In this document: piece by piece, positions 1-6,302 of the stretch
Numbering within the stretch: position 1 is the stretch's first letter
Layout of the letters: each line of letters opens with the position of its first letter
Source: JAZDJJ01 sp043804035
Lineage (GTDB): Bacteria; Bacteroidota; Bacteroidia; Palsa-948
Length of the DNA: 9,732 bases
Assembly (NCBI GenBank): GCA_043804035.1
Contig: JAZDJJ010000015.1
Span: forward strand, 1 to 9,732
Direction: 5' to 3'
Made by a program: the position numbers and the translations under genes
Notes under the pieces: model-generated
Databases searched by the model: none
Told to the model about the DNA's origin: nothing
The model's input: the letters and a program-made list of their open reading frames with translations, nothing else

Positions 1-802
1 ACCTTCTGCCAGAAAGGATAAAAGACATAACATCTTTTTTTATAGGTCCTTGTATTGTCAAACGTGAAGAAAGTAATCCTATACCTCCTTCGGCGTGAAT
101 ATGTTGCATATCACCTTCTTTCATTCGTATATCCATCACAGAGGAAAGCCGCCCGCCATATTTTGCAGGGAAGCCACTTTTTATCATGGTAACATCTTTC
201 AGTGCGTCATTATTAAATACAGAGAAGAAACCAAATAAGTGAGAAACGTTGTAAACAACTGCTTCATCCAGTAGTATCAGGTTATCATCACCGGAACCAC
301 CTCTTACGAATATACCGTTTTGCCCTTCTCCACCGCGTTTCACGCCCGGCATTAACTGCACTATTTTCATAATATCCACTTCTCCTCCTATAGCAGGAAC
401 GTTTTTAATCTGCGTTATTGGAATGTTTATCATTCCCATTTGTGTTGATTGAACCTGTTCTTTTTGATTATCGGCAGTAATCACTACTTCCTTTAATTTT
501 GTGATATCAGCAGACATTTTTATGTTTAGAACAATATTTTTATCCAAGAGAATATGACGGGAAATTGTCTTATATCCTATGCAACTATAATTGATAACAT
601 AAGAACCTGTTGGAATACTTAGAGAATAGAATCCATATACATTTGCACTTACTCCCATAGTAGTGCCTTTTACGCAAGCAATAGTTCCAATAGCAGATTC
701 TCCATCAATGGAGTCCGTTATATAACCGCTAATAGTATAACTTTGAGAATGACTGATGAATGCAATCCACAAAAATAAAAAGAAAAGGATTTTTTTAAGC
801 AT
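1..802 (-). CDS. TonB-dependent outer-membrane receptor, N-terminal part (runs off left edge)
   Basis: I translated this region by hand. It starts at ATG 802 and stays open for 267 codons to the window edge, so the beta-barrel is outside the window. Residues 1-20 form a signal peptide ending near SHSQ. Residues about 22-105 look like a carboxypeptidase-regulatory-like beta-sandwich (YTISGYITD, GFYSLSIPTGSY, ISRHILLDKN). From about residue 112 the plug domain follows, with VPAIGGEVDIMKIVQLMPGV, IFVRGGSGDDNLILLDEA, FNNDALKDVTMIKSGFPAKY and GGRLSSVMDIR. The last codons give SFILSGRRT, typical of the first barrel strand in Bacteroidota receptors. Such proteins import substrates across the outer membrane using TonB energy; the substrate cannot be read here and no SusD partner is visible. 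It lies 36 bp downstream of the deoxyhypusine-synthase-like gene, so co-transcription is likely. Family assignment is secure. Confidence 0.93.
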   Translation of the reverse strand, partial: MLKKILFFLFLWIAFISHSQSYTISGYITDSIDGESAIGTIACVKGTTMGVSANVYGFYSLSIPTGSYVINYSCIGYKTISRHILLDKNIVLNIKMSADITKLKEVVITADNQKEQVQSTQMGMINIPITQIKNVPAIGGEVDIMKIVQLMPGVKRGGEGQNGIFVRGGSGDDNLILLDEAVVYNVSHLFGFFSVFNNDALKDVTMIKSGFPAKYGGRLSSVMDIRMKEGDMQHIHAEGGIGLLSSRLTIQGPIKKDVMSFILSGRR

Positions 803-838
803 ATATTCAAAAGAATGGAATTCGGAAAATAATTTTCT

Positions 839-1837
839 TCACCATTCCAGCACATAAGCAAAAATAAGTGGTGCAACAATACTCGCATCTGATTCAATAA
901 TAAAACGCGGAGTAGTTGGACTCAATTTTCCCCAAGTAATTTTTTCATTTGGTACGGCACCGGAATAAGAACCGTAACTAGTTGTCGAATCAGAAATTTG
1001 ACAGAAGTATGACCAAAAAGGAGTGTCCTTTCTTTTTAAATCCTGAATCAACATTGGCACTACACAAATCGGAAAATCACCAGCAATTCCACCGCCAATC
1101 TGAAAAAAGCCAATACCTTTTTCCTTACAATTGTTAGTGTACCAATCAGCCAGAAAAATCATGTATTCAATTCCGGATTTTATAGTTGTAGGTTTTAATT
1201 TTCCTGTCAGACAATATGAAGCAAAAATATTTCCGAGCGTAGAATCTTCCCAGCCGGGAACTATAATAGGAAGATTTTTTTCTGCAGCAGCCAATAGCCA
1301 TGAATTTTTTGGGTCAATTTGATAATATTGTTTAAGTTCTCCGCTTGACAAAAGTTTGTAAAAAAATTCATGAGGCAAATATCTTTTACCTTTTGTCTCT
1401 GCATCTTTCCACAATTTAATAATATGTTTTTCAATTCTTCGCATTGCTTCTTCTTCAGGGATACAGGTATCGGTAACACGATTAAAACCATTTTCAAAAA
1501 GTTTCCATTCGTCCTGTGGGCTAAGGTCACGATAGCCGGGAATTCGTTTGTAGTGGTCGTGTGCCACAAGATTAAAAACATCTTCTTCCAGATTTGCACC
1601 TGTGCAGGAGATGATATGCACTTTATCTTTGCGAATCATTTCAGCAAGAGAAATTCCTAACTCAGCCGTACTCATAGCACCTGCTAGAGTAATCATCATT
1701 TTTCCTTTTTCTTCCAAATGAGTATTATATGCTTTTGCGGCATCCACCATAATGGCTGCATTGAAATGACGAAAATGCTTTTCAATGAAAGATGAAATAG
1801 TATTTTTCGTTTCGCTAATCGATTTTTTTGTAATCAA
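839..1837 (-). CDS. Deoxyhypusine synthase-like protein (possible polyamine-modifying enzyme)
   Basis: The protein has 332 residues from TTG 1837, and matches the bacterial deoxyhypusine-synthase-like family over its whole length. Visible motifs, numbered from that start, are GAMSTAELG (53-61), SCTGANLEED (77-86), VPGWEDSTLGN (193-203), IGGGIAGDFPI (247-257) and SGAVPNEKITWGK (292-304). K304 aligns with the catalytic lysine of eukaryotic deoxyhypusine synthase. From memory of the human enzyme, the Lys-His pair after its GGG motif is not conserved here. Bacteria lack eIF5A, so the real reaction may be homospermidine synthesis or another spermidine aminobutyl transfer; this is inference. The frame opens further upstream at TTG 1891, but that codon lies in a probable -7 box and the first six residues are encoded by a dispersed repeat. 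Homologues start near the SISxFIEHxxRHFNAA segment, so I prefer 1837. TGA stop at 841-839. Confidence 0.88.
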   Translation of the reverse strand: MITKKSISETKNTISSFIEKHFRHFNAAIMVDAAKAYNTHLEEKGKMMITLAGAMSTAELGISLAEMIRKDKVHIISCTGANLEEDVFNLVAHDHYKRIPGYRDLSPQDEWKLFENGFNRVTDTCIPEEEAMRRIEKHIIKLWKDAETKGKRYLPHEFFYKLLSSGELKQYYQIDPKNSWLLAAAEKNLPIIVPGWEDSTLGNIFASYCLTGKLKPTTIKSGIEYMIFLADWYTNNCKEKGIGFFQIGGGIAGDFPICVVPMLIQDLKRKDTPFWSYFCQISDSTTSYGSYSGAVPNEKITWGKLSPTTPRFIIESDASIVAPLIFAYVLEW

Positions 1838-1875
1838 TTTTTTAGAAGATTTAGAAATTAGTGTTTTATTAATAT

Positions 1876-1888
1876 TAGGACTTACGCA
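1876..1888 (+). repeat. Solitary copy of the 13-bp MITE end TAGGACTTACGCA
   Basis: The 13-mer TAGGACTTACGCA occurs here exactly. It is identical to the left ends of the elements at 2160 and 5601 and is the reverse complement of the right end at 5751-5763. No oppositely oriented partner lies nearby unless it pairs with the end at 2301-2313, which would enclose the dispersed repeat and the second left end at 2160. The copy abuts a probable -7 box and falls within the leader of the deoxyhypusine-synthase-like gene. It may be the remnant of an element truncated by later insertion. Confidence 0.7.
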
Positions 1889-1918
1889 CAAACATACATA
1901 AAATTTTTAATTACACAT
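1889..1918 (-). promoter_or_regulatory. Probable Bacteroidota-type promoter supplied by a dispersed repeat
   Basis: On the minus strand TATGTTTG at 1896-1889 fits the Bacteroidota -7 consensus TAnnTTTG. Nineteen bases upstream lies ATGTG (ATG at 1918-1916), one base away from a TTG-type -33 element. The -33-like part and the whole spacer belong to a 22-bp block (1898-1919) repeated exactly at 8646-8667, where the same spacing leads to another perfect -7 match. Initiation about 7 bases past the box would give a leader of roughly 45 bases before TTG 1837. It is inferred from pattern only. Confidence 0.45.
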
Positions 1919-2140
1919 ATTTCGGCAATATTTCGGCAAGCTCAATAACCATCTCAATACAAGTATTTTCGGCATTTCGGCAAGATCAATGTCCGATGCT
2001 CAAATACCAATATTTCGGCATTTCGGCAAGCTCAATGTCCGATGCTCAAATACCAATATTTCGGCAAAGCTCAATACGAGAACGGGATAAAAATCGAAAA
2101 GGATTTATGGTATACTGAGCTTGCCGAAGTATAGAAGAAA
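1897..2140 (-). repeat. Dispersed repeat, long copy with internal tandem array
   Basis: This copy shares three blocks with the copy at 8646-8751, in the same order and orientation: 1898-1919 (22 of 22 identical), 2087-2122 (35 of 36) and 2121-2140 (20 of 20). Between the first two blocks this copy has about 165 bp built on TTTCGGCA and GCTCAAT words, including a 46-bp tandem repeat; the other copy has only 6 bp there. One end (2111-2133) is a hairpin with arms TATACT and AGTATA around GAGCTTGCCGA. There is no coding potential. The sequence style resembles intergenic REP-like repeats of environmental Bacteroidota. Strand is given by the direction of the adjacent gene. Confidence 0.8.
1967..2076. 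repeat. 46-bp tandem repeat, two full copies plus a partial third
   Basis: The units at 1967-2012 and 2013-2058 are 46 bp each and differ at one base (aagAtcaat against aagCtcaat). A third unit begins at 2059 with TTTCGGCA, then diverges and ends around 2076. Each full unit itself contains TTTCGGCA twice. Partial related words (TTCGGCAATATTTCGGCAAG) precede the array at 1921-1940. The array lies inside the long copy of the dispersed repeat and is missing from the copy at 8646-8751. Confidence 0.9.
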
Positions 2141-2159
2141 TATAGGTTACTATTTTCTA

Positions 2160-2313
2160 TAGGACTTACGCAAACCTGTCTGCCGTGTTCGGCACAGGCA
2201 GATCCGTTTCGTCATTGCGACACAAAGCGAAGCGAAGTGAAAGCAATCTCTAATAAGAAAAAAGATTGCTTCGGGCGTTCCTCCTATGCAATGACACCAG
2301 TGCCTAAGTCCTA
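2160..2313. mobile_element. MITE-like element with TAGGACTTACGCA ends and an internal palindromic repeat
   Basis: The left end TAGGACTTACGCA (2160-2172) and right end TGCCTAAGTCCTA (2301-2313) are inverted repeats with one mismatch, giving a 154-bp non-coding unit. Inside, GTCATTGC (2211-2218) pairs with GCAATGAC (2288-2295), and AAGCAATCT (2241-2249) pairs perfectly with AGATTGCTT (2263-2271) across a 13-base loop. The AAGCGAAGCGAAG stretch resembles the GTCATTGCGAGCGAAGCGAAGC repeat seen in many bacterial genomes. A smaller hairpin TGCCG-TGTT-CGGCA lies near 2181-2194. There is no clean target duplication (TTCTA against TTCAT). No transposase is encoded, so movement would need an enzyme supplied elsewhere. 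Confidence 0.65.
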
Positions 2314-2511
2314 TTCATTTTATTTGTTAATAAGGTTGAATTATTGCTATCGTATCTTAATTTCTACTAAGGTTATCAGAAAAAGATAAGGTTTTTTAAA
2401 TCATCAGCCAACTGACGAACGAAGATACTGCAAGACAATTATTTTTCCAGCACCTTAAAAATAAAAATTAGCCAAGCAATCCCTATACTTATTTAACAAT
2501 ACCAAATTAAC

Positions 2512-2535
2512 TACTTTTGTTGGACAACAACAAAA
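2512..2535 (+). promoter_or_regulatory. Probable -7 element overlapped by a perfect 8-bp inverted repeat
   Basis: TACTTTTG (2512-2519) matches the Bacteroidota -7 consensus TAnnTTTG; no good TTG -33 element is visible at the usual spacing. TTTTGTTG (2515-2522) and CAACAAAA (2528-2535) form a perfect 8-bp inverted repeat with a 5-base spacer covering the box and the likely start point. It could be an operator or a 5' hairpin. The stretch 2314-2511 upstream shows no gene or obvious structure. Confidence 0.4.
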
Positions 2536-2536
2536 T

Positions 2537-2611
2537 ATGAATTACAAAAATGGTGTTCCTTGTGCAACAGTTGGTATTCCATTTTTTTTAATTACGAATA
2601 AACACAAGTGA
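2537..2611 (+). CDS. Possible 24-codon leader ORF overlapping a downstream GTG
   Basis: From ATG 2537 a frame of 24 codons (starting MNYKNGVPCATVGIPFF) ends at TGA 2609-2611. The stop overlaps an in-frame GTG (2608) of the DUF3108 gene as GTGA, the arrangement used for translational coupling. Within it AAAAATGG (2546-2553) and CCATTTTT (2579-2586) form an imperfect hairpin followed by T residues, which could attenuate transcription. I recognise no peptide family, and an ORF this short may be chance. Confidence 0.25.
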   Translation: MNYKNGVPCATVGIPFFLITNKHK

Positions 2612-2622
2612 AAAGCAAGACA

Positions 2623-3465
2623 ATGAAAAATCTGAAAAACATAATCATTTTTCTTTCTTTTTTTTTCCTTGAAACATCTTTTTTTTTTCAAAGAAATAAT
2701 TCTTTTCTTACTCATAGAAAAAGTGTGAGTGCGATTGATAATACTGATGATAAACTCCGCACAATAAAAAATGATGCTTTCATTCGCGGAGAAAAATTAA
2801 AATATCGTATGCATTATGGATTTATCAATGCCGGTGAAGCAACTATTCAGATAACTGACGAGAACAAACAGATTGGAGAGCGAAACACATTTCACGCCAT
2901 AGGAATTGGTTATTCCACCGGTGCGTTTGATTGGTTTTTTAAAGTGCGCGATAGATTTGAATCCTATATTGACGAAGAAGCAATTATCCCCTGGCTTTTC
3001 ATCCGCAGATGCAACGAGGGGGGCTACATTATCAACCAGAATCAGATTTACAATAACTATAAAAATACTGTTGATAGCGATGAAAAAAAATTTGATTTGC
3101 CCGAGAATATTCAGGATATGTTATCTGCATTTTACTATGCACGTACCATTGATTTCTCCAATATAAAAACAGATGATATATTAGAGATACAATGTTTTAT
3201 GGATAATGAAGTGTGGCCTTTAAAAATAAAATATGTGTGCAAAGAAATTATCAAAACCGACATAGGAAAAATTCGCTGCATGAAGTTCAGACCTGTAGTG
3301 CAGAAAGGTAGAATTTTTAAAAGAGAAGAAGATATGAATGCATGGATTACAGACGACAAAAATAAAATTCCCGTTCGTGCCGAAGCAAAAATATTAGTTG
3401 GCTCAATCAGTATGGATCTGATAGAATATTCAGGATTGGCAAATCCATTGGTGCTGGAAAAATAA
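2623..3465 (+). CDS. DUF3108 family exported protein
   Basis: The protein has 280 residues from ATG 2623. A hydrophobic segment, NIIIFLSFFFLETSFFF, acts as a signal peptide or anchor. The rest has the DUF3108 pattern: GEKLKYRMHYGFINAGEATI near the start of the domain, then a TGAFDWFFKVRDRFESYID segment, PWLFIRRCNEGGY, DMLSAFYYAR, and a C-terminal part with MNAWITDDKNKIPVRAEAKI and GSISMDLIEYSG. Members are predicted periplasmic or envelope proteins of all-beta fold without an established reaction; I assign no function. An in-frame GTG at 2608 would add five residues (MKSKT) and is coupled to a short leader ORF, so it cannot be excluded. The YihY-type gene follows after 23 bp, suggesting an operon. 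Family assignment is good, start choice moderate. Confidence 0.85.
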   Translation: MKNLKNIIIFLSFFFLETSFFFQRNNSFLTHRKSVSAIDNTDDKLRTIKNDAFIRGEKLKYRMHYGFINAGEATIQITDENKQIGERNTFHAIGIGYSTGAFDWFFKVRDRFESYIDEEAIIPWLFIRRCNEGGYIINQNQIYNNYKNTVDSDEKKFDLPENIQDMLSAFYYARTIDFSNIKTDDILEIQCFMDNEVWPLKIKYVCKEIIKTDIGKIRCMKFRPVVQKGRIFKREEDMNAWITDDKNKIPVRAEAKILVGSISMDLIEYSGLANPLVLEK

Positions 3466-3488
3466 TTATTATCATTAATTCTATTCCG

Positions 3489-4466
3489 ATGAACGACTTC
3501 TGGTTTAGTGCATTGATTGCCGAACTTAAAAAAACGGTTTTAAAAAAAATTGCGACCCGTTTCTTTCATTCCAAATTTATAACCCGACTCATTGGTTTTA
3601 CCAAAAGAAAAAGTTTGCCGGGATTTAAGCAAATGCCAATGTATGATGTCGCTGAGTTTTTTGTAAAAGGAATGCAAAAAGGTGTACTTACCGAACGGGC
3701 ATCATCGCTCACTTTTAGTTTCTTTCTCGCCTTTTTTCCGTCTGTGATTTTTTTATTCTCATTGATTCCTTACATTCCTATTGAAAATTTTCAGGAACAG
3801 ATTCTTGGTCTTCTTAAAGAATTTATGCCACACGATGCCTATTCGGCAGTCAGCGAAACCATAGAAGATATTGTTCGTAATCAGCATGGTGGAGCGCTGT
3901 CGTTTGGTTTTCTTGCTGCTCTGTATTTTTACACCAACGGTTTTAATGCATTGATTTCGTCTTTTAATAGCAGTTATCACGTTGTTGAAATACGCAGTTC
4001 TCTTATGCAACGACTCATTTCATTGCTGCTGGTGATCATCTCAACGGTGCTGATTATTATTGCTATTAGTTTGCTTATTGGTAGTGAGGTTGTTTTAAAT
4101 TATCTTATTGAAAAAGAACAATTAACTTTTTATCTGATTCAAATCGGACGATGGCTCATTGTATTCACTCTTTGTTTTTGTATGATATCTTTTATTTATT
4201 ATCTCGCTCCATCCAGAAAAATAAAATGGGGATTTGTTTCAGCAGGTTCCATTTTTGCCACTGTGTTTTCCATTCTTACATCATTGCTATTTGCTTATTA
4301 TGTAAATCATTTTGGGAAATACAATAAATTATATGGTTCTATTGGAACGTTGATTGTTATTCTCTTGTGGATTTATTTTAATTCACTCATTCTGCTGCTT
4401 GGATTTGAATTAAATGCGAGTATTCACAGGGCGAAACAAGGTAAGATTCCTGAATTAATTACTTGA
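3489..4466 (+). CDS. YihY/BrkB-family inner-membrane protein
   Basis: This 325-residue protein has about 70 cytoplasmic N-terminal residues and then six probable membrane segments, near 72-96, 137-158, 175-198, 218-240, 248-272 and 284-308. Family hallmarks are ERASSLTFSFFLAFFPSVIF in segment 1, the YTNGFNALISSFNSSY region after segment 2, YYLAPSRKIKWGFVSAGSIF leading into segment 5, and the C-terminal YGSIGTLIVILLWIYF segment followed by LLLGFELNA. The family was once called ribonuclease BN in error; it is now regarded as a membrane protein of uncertain, possibly transport-related, role. It probably shares a transcript with the DUF3108 gene. An AT-rich region with the rplM promoter follows. 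Length is normal for the family. Confidence 0.92.
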   Translation: MNDFWFSALIAELKKTVLKKIATRFFHSKFITRLIGFTKRKSLPGFKQMPMYDVAEFFVKGMQKGVLTERASSLTFSFFLAFFPSVIFLFSLIPYIPIENFQEQILGLLKEFMPHDAYSAVSETIEDIVRNQHGGALSFGFLAALYFYTNGFNALISSFNSSYHVVEIRSSLMQRLISLLLVIISTVLIIIAISLLIGSEVVLNYLIEKEQLTFYLIQIGRWLIVFTLCFCMISFIYYLAPSRKIKWGFVSAGSIFATVFSILTSLLFAYYVNHFGKYNKLYGSIGTLIVILLWIYFNSLILLLGFELNASIHRAKQGKIPELIT

Positions 4467-4513
4467 ATTTAGGTTCCTTAAATTATTATTTTTCCTGAAT
4501 TCAAAATACTTAT

Positions 4514-4521
4514 TACCTTTG
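4514..4521 (+). promoter_or_regulatory. Probable -7 element of the ribosomal protein operon
   Basis: TACCTTTG is a perfect match to the Bacteroidota -7 consensus TAnnTTTG and is followed by C, as is common. It lies 52 bases before the rplM start, in a 107-bp intergenic stretch after the YihY gene. The -33 region (about 4490-4494, TTTTC) is a poor match to TTG. The leader is nearly all A and T with no clear hairpin, so I see no ribosomal-protein binding structure in it. Confidence 0.55.
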
Positions 4522-4573
4522 CAATCTTATTTTAAAATCATATTTTATACTTAATTTTTTTATAATTAAATAA

Positions 4574-5095
4574 GTGAACACATCCAGTTACAAAACAATC
4601 TTCCGCAAAAATGAAGAAACGAGAGAAACAAAAAAGTGGCTCCTCGTAGATGCAGAGAATGAAATTTTAGGACGGCTTGCTTCTAAAGTTGCTTACTTGC
4701 TTCGCGGTAAACACAAAACCGACTTTACTCCGCACATAGATGCAGGAGATAATGTAATAATTATCAACGCCCGCAAAGTACGATTCAGCGGAAAAAAAAT
4801 GAACAACAAAGTGTATGTTCGTCATACTACTTATCCCGGAGGACAACGTTTTTCTACTCCAAAAGAAATGCTGTTCAAAAAACCGGAATTTGTGATTGAA
4901 CATGCTGTACGTAAAATGCTTCCTACTACACGTCTTAGCAGACAAATCATCAAGAACTTACATGTGTATGCCGATGCAATACATCCCCATGAAGCTCAGC
5001 AACCAAAAACTGTTAATCTAAAAAATATCAAAGAAAAAGGTATCTACAGAGAATGTTGTGAAAGTGATAATTTTGTCAGTATGAAAAATAAATAA
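4574..5095 (+). CDS. rplM: 50S ribosomal protein L13 (uL13)
   Basis: The protein has 173 residues from a GTG start. Choosing GTG 4574 gives MNTSSYKT, which lines up with the MDTLSYKT start of Bacteroidota L13. Conserved parts are WLLVDAENEILGRLASKVA (22-40), LLRGKHKTDFTPHIDAGDN (42-60), YPGGQRFSTP (87-96) and the L13 signature around VRKMLPTTRLSRQIIKNLHV (112-131), followed by YADAIHPHEAQQP (132-144). It binds 23S rRNA early in large-subunit assembly. It is about 20 residues longer than usual: the tail after NIKEKG (YRECCESDNFVSMKNK, to residue 173) has no counterpart I recognise. rpsI begins 11 bp later, the normal L13-S9 pair. Confidence 0.97.
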   Translation: MNTSSYKTIFRKNEETRETKKWLLVDAENEILGRLASKVAYLLRGKHKTDFTPHIDAGDNVIIINARKVRFSGKKMNNKVYVRHTTYPGGQRFSTPKEMLFKKPEFVIEHAVRKMLPTTRLSRQIIKNLHVYADAIHPHEAQQPKTVNLKNIKEKGIYRECCESDNFVSMKNK

Positions 5096-5106
5096 ATTTT
5101 TAATAA

Positions 5107-5493
5107 ATGAAATTAATTCAAACCGTAGGCAGACGAAAAACATCAGTGGCTCGCGCCCTGGTGCTCAAAGGCAAAGGAAATATTACTATCAACAATAAAG
5201 AATATAAACAGTATTTCCCTTCTATTATTCTACATAATAAAGTAATTCAACCACTCAAAACAATTAACTGCCTTGATAAATACGACATCCGTATTTCTGT
5301 ATCTGGTGGAGGAATCACCGGACAATCAGAAGCAGTTCGCCTTGCTATTGCCCGCGCAATGGTGGCAATTGATCCTGAAACTAAAAAAGCTTTGCGTGCA
5401 GAAGGACTTATGACTCGTGATGCACGGATGGTTGAACGTAAAAATCCCGGACGAAAAAAAGCACGTAAACGATTCCAATTTACTAAACGATAA
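5107..5493 (+). CDS. rpsI: 30S ribosomal protein S9 (uS9)
   Basis: The protein has 128 residues, the usual length. It starts MKLIQTVGRRKTSVARALV, carries the S9 signature GGGITGQSEAVRLAIARAMV (67-86), and ends with the basic tail NPGRKKARKRFQFTKR, whose terminal arginine reaches the P-site tRNA in the small subunit. It is translated right after rplM. In most Bacteroidota rpsB and tsf follow closely; here about 960 bp of unrelated sequence intervenes. No strong terminator is visible after its stop, so read-through into the inserted segment is possible. Confidence 0.98.
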   Translation: MKLIQTVGRRKTSVARALVLKGKGNITINNKEYKQYFPSIILHNKVIQPLKTINCLDKYDIRISVSGGGITGQSEAVRLAIARAMVAIDPETKKALRAEGLMTRDARMVERKNPGRKKARKRFQFTKR

Positions 5494-5595
5494 AATGTAT
5501 AAGGTAATTAATTTTTTAACTCTAAACCTTAAAGAGCAGTTTCGCAAAATTATTTTACAAAGAGCAAAAAAATGATTGCCATAAACGAAAACTTT

Positions 5596-5768
5596 ATTAA
5601 TAGGACTTACGCAAACATTCATTTATAAACTAAAATTTATGCCACCAAGACACAAAGACACCAAGTTTTTGCTTTACAAGAGAATAATTCGCAAGAATTT
5701 CTTTGTGAATCTTTGTGCCTTGGTGACTTTGTGGCAGAATAAGAAAACTCTGCGTAAGTCCTAATTAA
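5596..5768. mobile_element. MITE with perfect 13-bp inverted ends and ATTAA target duplication
   Basis: The element spans 5601-5763 (163 bp). Its left end TAGGACTTACGCA (5601-5613) is the exact reverse complement of its right end TGCGTAAGTCCTA (5751-5763). ATTAA occurs immediately outside both ends (5596-5600 and 5764-5768), consistent with a 5-bp target duplication. Inside, 25-base arms at 5641-5665 and 5711-5735 are inverted repeats matching at 20 of 25 positions, and the left arm is itself a degenerate 8-bp repeat of CACCAAGA/CACAAAGA. There is no transposase gene. The right boundary lies 6 bp before the lipoprotein start codon, so the element forms that gene's immediate leader. Confidence 0.78.
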
Positions 5769-5769
5769 A

Positions 5770-6291
5770 ATGAAACTTTTAATGATTTTGATATTGAGCA
5801 TAACATTTCTTTCAAACTCTTGCAGAAAAAAAGGAAATAAATATTGCACATGGAAAAGTGAAACAACAGGAATGAATATACTTATTAATACAAATATATT
5901 TGATACCTGCAAGTATGATTCTATTCAAATAACTTTGAAATTTGGAACAAAGTATTTAACTGAATGGCCACCATGTGGTACATTTAACGATTCAATAATT
6001 AGCAATATTGAATATTTGAATGTTTTAGCAAATTACTATTATAATAATGATACAATAATGGATACAATCAATGATATTATTAAAGCTAAAATAGATTATT
6101 ATACTAATGAATCGATTTTTATAAATCTTAATGATATATCATTTTCTCATCCAAGATGCCATTCTCATATATATTTATTTTTAATTACTCCAACAGATAC
6201 TAATTGCTTGCAATCATTTACTATCAATTATAAAGAAACTGATGGTACTTTCTATACTGCTACTACAACACCAATTTATGTAACACATTAA
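5770..6291 (+). CDS. Predicted lipoprotein of unknown function
   Basis: The protein has 173 residues. The N-terminus MKLLMILILSITFLSNSC is a lipoprotein signal peptide with the probable lipidated cysteine at position 18, followed by basic RKKGNK. The mature part is rich in N, T, I, Y and D with alternating hydrophobic residues suggesting beta strands; it has further cysteines in KYCTW, DTCKY, PPCGTF, PRCHSH and TNCLQ. I recognise no family. It is more AT-rich than the ribosomal genes on either side and lies in an insert that splits the S9 and S2 genes. It is followed after 11 bp by the remains of a probable C10-type peptidase gene. Some Bacteroides C10 peptidases have neighbouring genes for exported inhibitors; a similar role here is only a guess. 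The start is ATG, 6 bp after the MITE. Confidence 0.75.
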   Translation: MKLLMILILSITFLSNSCRKKGNKYCTWKSETTGMNILINTNIFDTCKYDSIQITLKFGTKYLTEWPPCGTFNDSIISNIEYLNVLANYYYNNDTIMDTINDIIKAKIDYYTNESIFINLNDISFSHPRCHSHIYLFLITPTDTNCLQSFTINYKETDGTFYTATTTPIYVTH

Positions 6292-6302
6292 TTGTTAATT
6301 TT

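Noticed and set aside
1889..2313. CRISPR array suggested by the repeated TTTCGGCA words
   Set aside because: Repeats are directly adjacent 46-bp tandem units, without unique spacers of regular length and without cas genes.
4466..4484. Possible terminator hairpin AATTTAGG/CCTTAAATT after the YihY gene
   Set aside because: The loop would be only two bases without melting pairs, the stem is almost all A-T with a bulge, and the following T run is interrupted; too weak to call.
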